Source: an uncultured Megasphaera sp.
Lineage (GTDB): Bacteria > Bacillota > Negativicutes > Veillonellales > Megasphaeraceae
Length of the DNA: 11,597 bases
Assembly: GCF_958350005.1 (NCBI RefSeq)
Contig: NZ_CATWFF010000056.1
Coordinates: 1-11,597 of the forward strand
Reading direction: 5' to 3'
In this document: positions 7,320-11,597 of the stretch, piece by piece
Layout of the letters: the number at the start of each line of letters is the position of its first letter
How positions within the stretch are numbered: the first letter of the stretch is position 1
Notes under the pieces: model-generated
The model's database searches: none
Told to the model about the DNA's origin: nothing
Seen by the model: only the letters and a program-made list of their open reading frames with translations
Position numbers and translations under genes: made by a program

Positions 7320-8156
7320 CTATGCATTCCCGAAGTGATGGACTACATTTTCCAGTACCATCATGGTCGTGACAGAACCGACGCCGCCTGGTACCGGCGT
7401 AATGGCTCCGGCAACAGCTGCGGCCTCGTCAAAAGCCACATCCCCTACGGTTTTGCCATCGACGCGGTTAATGCCTACATCAATGACAGTAGCACCGGGC
7501 CGGATCATAGAGCCAGTGATCAGCCCGGCCCGGCCGGCAGCGGCAATGACAATGTCAGCCTGTCGGACAACAGCCGGCAAATCGGCAGTCCGGGAATGGC
7601 ATATCGTCACAGTAGCATGGCGATTCAGACATAACTGGGCTACCGGCTTGCCGACTACATTACTCCGGCCAATAATGACCACATGTTTTCCTGCCAGTTC
7701 AATATGGTAGTAATCCAATATGGCCATAACTGCCTGCGGCGTACAGGGCACAAAGGCCGGACGACCTGTAAACAGGCGGGCTACATTGCTGTCGGTCAGG
7801 CCGTCCACATCTTTTTCGGGACAGATCTTGTTGATAATGCGCTGACTGTCCAGATGTGCAGGCAAAGGCATCATCAGCAGGATGCCGGCTATCTGCCGGT
7901 TCTGATTCAGCGATTCTATAAGGGCCGTAACGTCTTCCTCACTTGCCTCGCCGCCTTTTTGATATATCGCCGCCGTCAGGCCCACAGAGGCTGCTGTCTT
8001 CTGCATGGACTTGGCATACATAGCCGACGGTTTATCATCACCGACGACAACGATTGCCAGCTCGGGGCACTGATCGCGCTGCGTCACTGCCGCCAGCTTC
8101 TGAGCGATACGCTCCCGATAGAAGGCGGCTACTTTTTTACCATCTAATAGTATCAT
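7320..8156 (-). CDS. folD: FolD-type methylenetetrahydrofolate dehydrogenase, cyclohydrolase residues altered
   Basis: FolD normally oxidises 5,10-methylene-tetrahydrofolate to methenyl-tetrahydrofolate and hydrolyses that to 10-formyl-tetrahydrofolate. At 278 residues it is the usual length, with PCTP (137-140), the dinucleotide-binding GRSNVVGKP (163-171) and the C-terminal PVPGGVG (254-260). Two catalytic positions are unusual. The Lys in the YxxxK element (Lys54 in Escherichia coli) is Met51 in YAKSMQK, and the Gln of GILVQLPLP (Gln98) is Met95 in GILLMMPLP. The Asp of KDVDG is kept (Asp118). Both segments align without gaps, so the cofactor and folate sites look intact but cyclohydrolase activity is probably lost. 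ATG start with AAGGA 7 bases upstream, 16 bases after the penicillin-binding protein gene. Confidence 0.95.
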   Translation of the reverse strand: MILLDGKKVAAFYRERIAQKLAAVTQRDQCPELAIVVVGDDKPSAMYAKSMQKTAASVGLTAAIYQKGGEASEEDVTALIESLNQNRQIAGILLMMPLPAHLDSQRIINKICPEKDVDGLTDSNVARLFTGRPAFVPCTPQAVMAILDYYHIELAGKHVVIIGRSNVVGKPVAQLCLNRHATVTICHSRTADLPAVVRQADIVIAAAGRAGLITGSMIRPGATVIDVGINRVDGKTVGDVAFDEAAAVAGAITPVPGGVGSVTTMMVLENVVHHFGNA

Positions 8157-8172
8157 CTATACATCCTTTCTG

Positions 8173-10155
8173 TTACCGCAAAAAGGTAACGGTCACTGTA
8201 CTGCCAGGAGAGGCATACGTATCAGCCTGAGGCTGCTGATATACAGCCAGACCTGTACCGACAGGCACAAATCCCAGGCCAGCCTCATCGAGCCAGTCAT
8301 TTACTTCACGAGTACTCCAGCCCAGAAAAGACGGCATGCGAATGCCTTCTGCCGTATGCTGAACGGGAGGTATGTGTTTGGGCGGCTTCAGCGCTGTCAT
8401 CTCCTGCGGAACCGGAAGATCCTGCGCCGCAGGAAGAGTAGGCCGAATGCCCTTGATGCGGACAATTTGCGTCATCATTTCTTTAAAAACCGGCGCCGCT
8501 ACTTGTGCACCATAATATACGCCATTGGGATTGTCAACGACAATGAGAACGACATACTGAGGATCTTCCAACGGACCAAAGCCAATGAAGGAAGCAATAT
8601 ACTGCCCCTCCGAATAGCCGCCGGCTTCCGGATCCAGCCGCTGGGCTGTCCCCGTTTTTCCGCTGAACTGGTATCCTTCTACTTTGGCATTCTGTCCGCC
8701 GCCGGAATTTACTTCTTCTGACAGAATCTGGCTAATGCGCCTGGCCGTTTCTTCCCGGATCGGCTGCCCTACTTCTTTCGGCTCTGTTTTTTCATATACA
8801 GAGCCATCGGGATTATCTATTTCTTTAATGACAAAAGGCTTCATCATATGGCCGCCATTGGCAATGGCCCCAAAGGCCTGCACCATCTGCAGGGGCGTTA
8901 CGGCAATACTCTGCCCAAAAGACATGGTCGCTTCATCGACATGACTCATCGTCTCCGGATCAAATAAAATACCTTCTCCTTCGCCAGGCAGCTCGATGTT
9001 AGTCGGTTTGCCAAAGCCAAATCGCTTGGCATATTCCGTCATCGTCTGGCCGCCCGTAGTCAGTCCCAACTCTACCATGCCTGTATTAATCGAAAATTTG
9101 AGTATGTCTTTCAGCGTTACATTCCCCAATCCTCGATTATCCCAGTTATAAATGGTCCGGTCTTCTACCTGAATATAGCCGGTATCATGATATACCCGGT
9201 TAATATCCCATTTTCCGGAGTCAACGGCTGCAGCGGCAACGATCGGCTTAAACGTGGATCCCGGTTCGTATATATTGACGACAGCCCGGTTTGTATACTG
9301 GGCGGGACTGCCCTTGCCGTATTCATTGGGATCAAAGCCGGGCCGGCTGGCCATGGCCAGGATTTCACCGGTTTTCGGATTCATGACGATAATAGCTGCA
9401 CCAGTCGGCTTACTGCGTGTCATAATGCCGTCCAGGCTGCGTTCGGCAACAAACTGAATCGTACTGTCAATCGTAAGCTGAACAGAGCGCTGCTTTTCCG
9501 GCAGAATCTGTTTCAGCGCCGAATCAAAAATAGGAATATTATTATGATCCGTCCTGAGCCGCAGCATCTGCGTCGTACCGCGAATCTCATCATCCAGTAC
9601 GTGTTCAATGCCGTCCAGTCCTTCGTCATTTTCGCCGACAAAGCCGATCAGCTGGGCAGCCATTCCCTTGTTGGGATAAAATCGATGATTTTCATCAATA
9701 AATACGACTCCCTGTATCTTCTGCTGATCGAGAATCTGCTGCAGCTCTTCATATTTTTTATGTTCTACTGCCCGGTCCAGCCACACAAAAGCCGTATTGC
9801 GGGACAGCCGTTCCTGTATGTCCTCTTCCTTAAGCCGCACATAAGGCGCCAAAATTTTTGCTACTTCTGCAGGCGGTTTATTCAGCATCGTCGGATCGGC
9901 ATAGAGAGATTTGGCCATTTCACTGATAGCCAGTACATGCCCGTTGCGGTCCATAATCGTTCCCCGCGGCGACTGCAGCTTCCGGTCCGCTTCACTTTGA
10001 CTTTCAATCTGACTGGCCAGCCACTGAGCCTGAACAACCTGAAGATAAATCAGCCGGCCCGTAATGACGAGACATAAAAAAAATAATCCGGCTATGATCT
10101 TGCCCATGCGGCGTTTAATTCCCTTTACAGTCAACGCTTGTTTATGTACGGTCAT
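8173..10155 (-). CDS. Class B penicillin-binding protein (FtsI/SpoVD-like transpeptidase) with one PASTA domain
   Basis: This is a membrane-anchored peptidoglycan D,D-transpeptidase. The 660-residue protein has a short cytoplasmic tail, one transmembrane helix (about 18-40), a dimerisation/pedestal domain opening with RGTIMDRNG (64-72), and a transpeptidase domain with STFK (Ser300 nucleophile, Lys303), SIN (355-357) and KTG (500-502). A proline-rich linker (about 571-603) leads to a single C-terminal PASTA domain (about 604-660). Length and layout resemble SpoVD or division PBP2B; sequence alone cannot separate the two. I chose the ATG at 10155 because GGGGAG lies 6 bases upstream and the membrane helix follows at the expected distance. 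The frame stays open to 10425, but that extension lies inside cca and has no family character. It overlaps cca by 14 bases. No other cell-wall genes are adjacent. Confidence 0.93.
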   Translation of the reverse strand: MTVHKQALTVKGIKRRMGKIIAGLFFLCLVITGRLIYLQVVQAQWLASQIESQSEADRKLQSPRGTIMDRNGHVLAISEMAKSLYADPTMLNKPPAEVAKILAPYVRLKEEDIQERLSRNTAFVWLDRAVEHKKYEELQQILDQQKIQGVVFIDENHRFYPNKGMAAQLIGFVGENDEGLDGIEHVLDDEIRGTTQMLRLRTDHNNIPIFDSALKQILPEKQRSVQLTIDSTIQFVAERSLDGIMTRSKPTGAAIIVMNPKTGEILAMASRPGFDPNEYGKGSPAQYTNRAVVNIYEPGSTFKPIVAAAAVDSGKWDINRVYHDTGYIQVEDRTIYNWDNRGLGNVTLKDILKFSINTGMVELGLTTGGQTMTEYAKRFGFGKPTNIELPGEGEGILFDPETMSHVDEATMSFGQSIAVTPLQMVQAFGAIANGGHMMKPFVIKEIDNPDGSVYEKTEPKEVGQPIREETARRISQILSEEVNSGGGQNAKVEGYQFSGKTGTAQRLDPEAGGYSEGQYIASFIGFGPLEDPQYVVLIVVDNPNGVYYGAQVAAPVFKEMMTQIVRIKGIRPTLPAAQDLPVPQEMTALKPPKHIPPVQHTAEGIRMPSFLGWSTREVNDWLDEAGLGFVPVGTGLAVYQQPQADTYASPGSTVTVTFLR

Positions 10156-11575
10156 GGCAGTCTCCCCGCTGGCGTTCCATCCATTTTCTGGCAGCAGCAG
10201 CCAGAATATCGCTGTCATTATCCAGATTTTGATTCTGGACGCGCGTAAGCAGAATTCGCAGGCATTCTCCCGTTCGGGTGCCGCACACTTCAGGTACGCG
10301 GCGATCATAGGACAGATCTTTCGTACTGACCGGCATCTGCCGGGCCATGTCGGCCATATAGGCGCCGAACGAAGAGGTGCCTTCTGTACTGGCATCAGCA
10401 TGGCCGCATCCCCGTATATCCGCACAGGCCAGGGCCGTCGCCTGCTGTACCGCTTCTACCAGTTCGTCAGTCCGGCGAAAAGGTCCTTCCAAGGCTTCAT
10501 GGCGCAGCCATTTCAGTACATCGCCCTGACCGGTATTGGCAAAGTAGTGAAATTTCATATGAGTTTTCACAAGCCAGGCAATGCGCTCGGCAAAGGGCGG
10601 CCTTTTCTGCCAGCGCAGCAAAATCTGCCGTGCCATGTCGGCTCCTTTCGCATCGTGCCCATAATCGGTATACCGCCCGTCTTTTCGGCCCCGTATCCCT
10701 GGCAGTCCTTTGGCAATATCATGGAAGAGAGCTGCATAGCGAAGGAGCAGATCTGGCGGCGTATTGGCAACGACAGCCAGCGTATGAAACCAGGCATCAA
10801 ACAGGTGAAATGGTTTGGACTGTGGCGTCTGAGGCAAATGGCTGCATTCCGGCAAAATGGGAACTTCATGGTACTGGCCATTTTCTTTGCGCCGGCAACA
10901 GCAGGCACCCAAGCCAGACCGGACCAGCAAATCCAGCCCTTTATAGGCAGCCGGTGTAGTCATGAGGCGATCTATTTCGCGGACTACCCGCTCTACAGAC
11001 AGTCCGGCGACACGGGAAAAAGCATCAGGCATAGCCCGGGTCAGTTCTTTTGCCGGCAGAAAGTCGAGCTGGCCGACAAACCGACAGGCCCGAAACAGCC
11101 GCAGCGCATCTTCCTGAAAGCGCTGATGCGGATCGCCTACGGTTACCAGCCGTTTGCGCCGTATATCACGCTGACCGCCGGTATAATCATAGACATGTCC
11201 GTCTGCATCCATGGCCAGAGCATTGACGGTAAAATCCCGGCGCAGCACATCTTCCCGCAGGGTCTGGGCATACCATACGGTCTCCGGCCGGTGACTGTCT
11301 TTCCCGTACGCTTCTCCGCGGAACGACGCAGTCTCTACGGTCATGCCGTCTACGACCAAAACGACGATGCCAAATTGTTCTCCCTGAATTTCCACCGTAT
11401 GCCAGCCCTGTTTGGCTGCGACGGCATGGATTTCTTCCGGACGGGCCGATGTCGTTACATCATAATCATGAGGAACTCGCTTCATCAGCAGGTCCCGTAC
11501 AGCGCCGCCAACAATATATGCTTCATATCCTTCGTCGTTCAGCGCAGTTACTATGCGCCGTACAATCGCATCCAC
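10142..11575 (-). CDS. cca: CCA tRNA nucleotidyltransferase with HD domain
   Basis: This enzyme adds or repairs the 3'-terminal CCA of tRNAs using CTP and ATP. The 477-residue class II nucleotidyltransferase has the catalytic GGAVRD (23-28) and DYD (37-39) motifs, RRDFTVNALA (112-121), and the neck/nucleotide-recognition EDALRLFRACRF (155-166). An HD phosphohydrolase-type domain follows, with HTL (264-266) and HD (285-286). A related poly(A) polymerase is possible, but the HD domain and motif set favour CCA. The region 223-250 is longer than usual and has a CysCysCys run (225-227). The start is GTG at 11575, with AAAGGAG 11 bases upstream, a slightly long spacing. The frame is open to the window edge, so a start a few codons further upstream cannot be excluded. 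It is followed by the penicillin-binding protein gene with a 14-base overlap. Confidence 0.93.
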   Translation of the reverse strand: MDAIVRRIVTALNDEGYEAYIVGGAVRDLLMKRVPHDYDVTTSARPEEIHAVAAKQGWHTVEIQGEQFGIVVLVVDGMTVETASFRGEAYGKDSHRPETVWYAQTLREDVLRRDFTVNALAMDADGHVYDYTGGQRDIRRKRLVTVGDPHQRFQEDALRLFRACRFVGQLDFLPAKELTRAMPDAFSRVAGLSVERVVREIDRLMTTPAAYKGLDLLVRSGLGACCCRRKENGQYHEVPILPECSHLPQTPQSKPFHLFDAWFHTLAVVANTPPDLLLRYAALFHDIAKGLPGIRGRKDGRYTDYGHDAKGADMARQILLRWQKRPPFAERIAWLVKTHMKFHYFANTGQGDVLKWLRHEALEGPFRRTDELVEAVQQATALACADIRGCGHADASTEGTSSFGAYMADMARQMPVSTKDLSYDRRVPEVCGTRTGECLRILLTRVQNQNLDNDSDILAAAARKWMERQRGDCHDRT

Positions 11576-11597
11576 TTCGGCAGATTCTCCTTTATAT

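Noticed and set aside
10156..10425. A 90-codon N-terminal extension of the penicillin-binding protein frame
   Set aside because: It lies wholly inside cca in another frame and shows no membrane or PBP character. The ATG at 10155 has a good GGGGAG site and the correct distance to the membrane helix.

Overview
The window carries nine protein-coding genes, all on the minus strand and tightly packed, so transcription runs from position 11597 towards 1. I see no tRNA, rRNA, mobile element, CRISPR array or riboswitch, and no gene-free stretch longer than 170 bases. The gene families are ordinary chromosomal housekeeping genes of a low-to-mid GC Firmicute. They include the DUF1934 (YwiB-like)/argS pair known from Bacillus, a SpoVD-type class B penicillin-binding protein with a C-terminal PASTA domain, strong AGGAGG-type ribosome binding sites and several GTG starts. 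Composition looks close to balanced. A Negativicutes-like anaerobe (for example a Megasphaera relative) is my best guess, but it is an inference and not proven by the sequence.

Region 1 (about 11597 to 6044) looks like one operon: CCA tRNA nucleotidyltransferase, a class B penicillin-binding protein (14-base overlap), folD (16-base gap) and a cyclopropane-fatty-acyl-phospholipid synthase (21-base gap). It closes with a long bent hairpin plus U-tract. The operon mixes tRNA maturation, septal/peptidoglycan cross-linking, one-carbon metabolism and membrane lipid modification, a typical growth-linked mixture. The FolD is odd: two of the three residues of its catalytic triad are methionine.

Region 2 (about 6030 to 55) starts with a recognisable extended -10 promoter that overlaps a LexA/DinR-like palindrome. 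It drives a radical SAM protein and its TIGR03915/DUF4130 partner, joined by a 4-base ATGA overlap. This pair is a poorly understood, putative DNA repair or modification system. After 71 bases come a DUF1934 protein, argS (38-base overlap) and pyrG (88-base gap), ending in a strong intrinsic terminator. No clear terminator separates the repair pair from the DUF1934-argS-pyrG group, so read-through is possible.

The best leads are the apparent SOS-type operator in front of the radical SAM/DUF4130 pair and the FolD that seems to have lost its cyclohydrolase residues.
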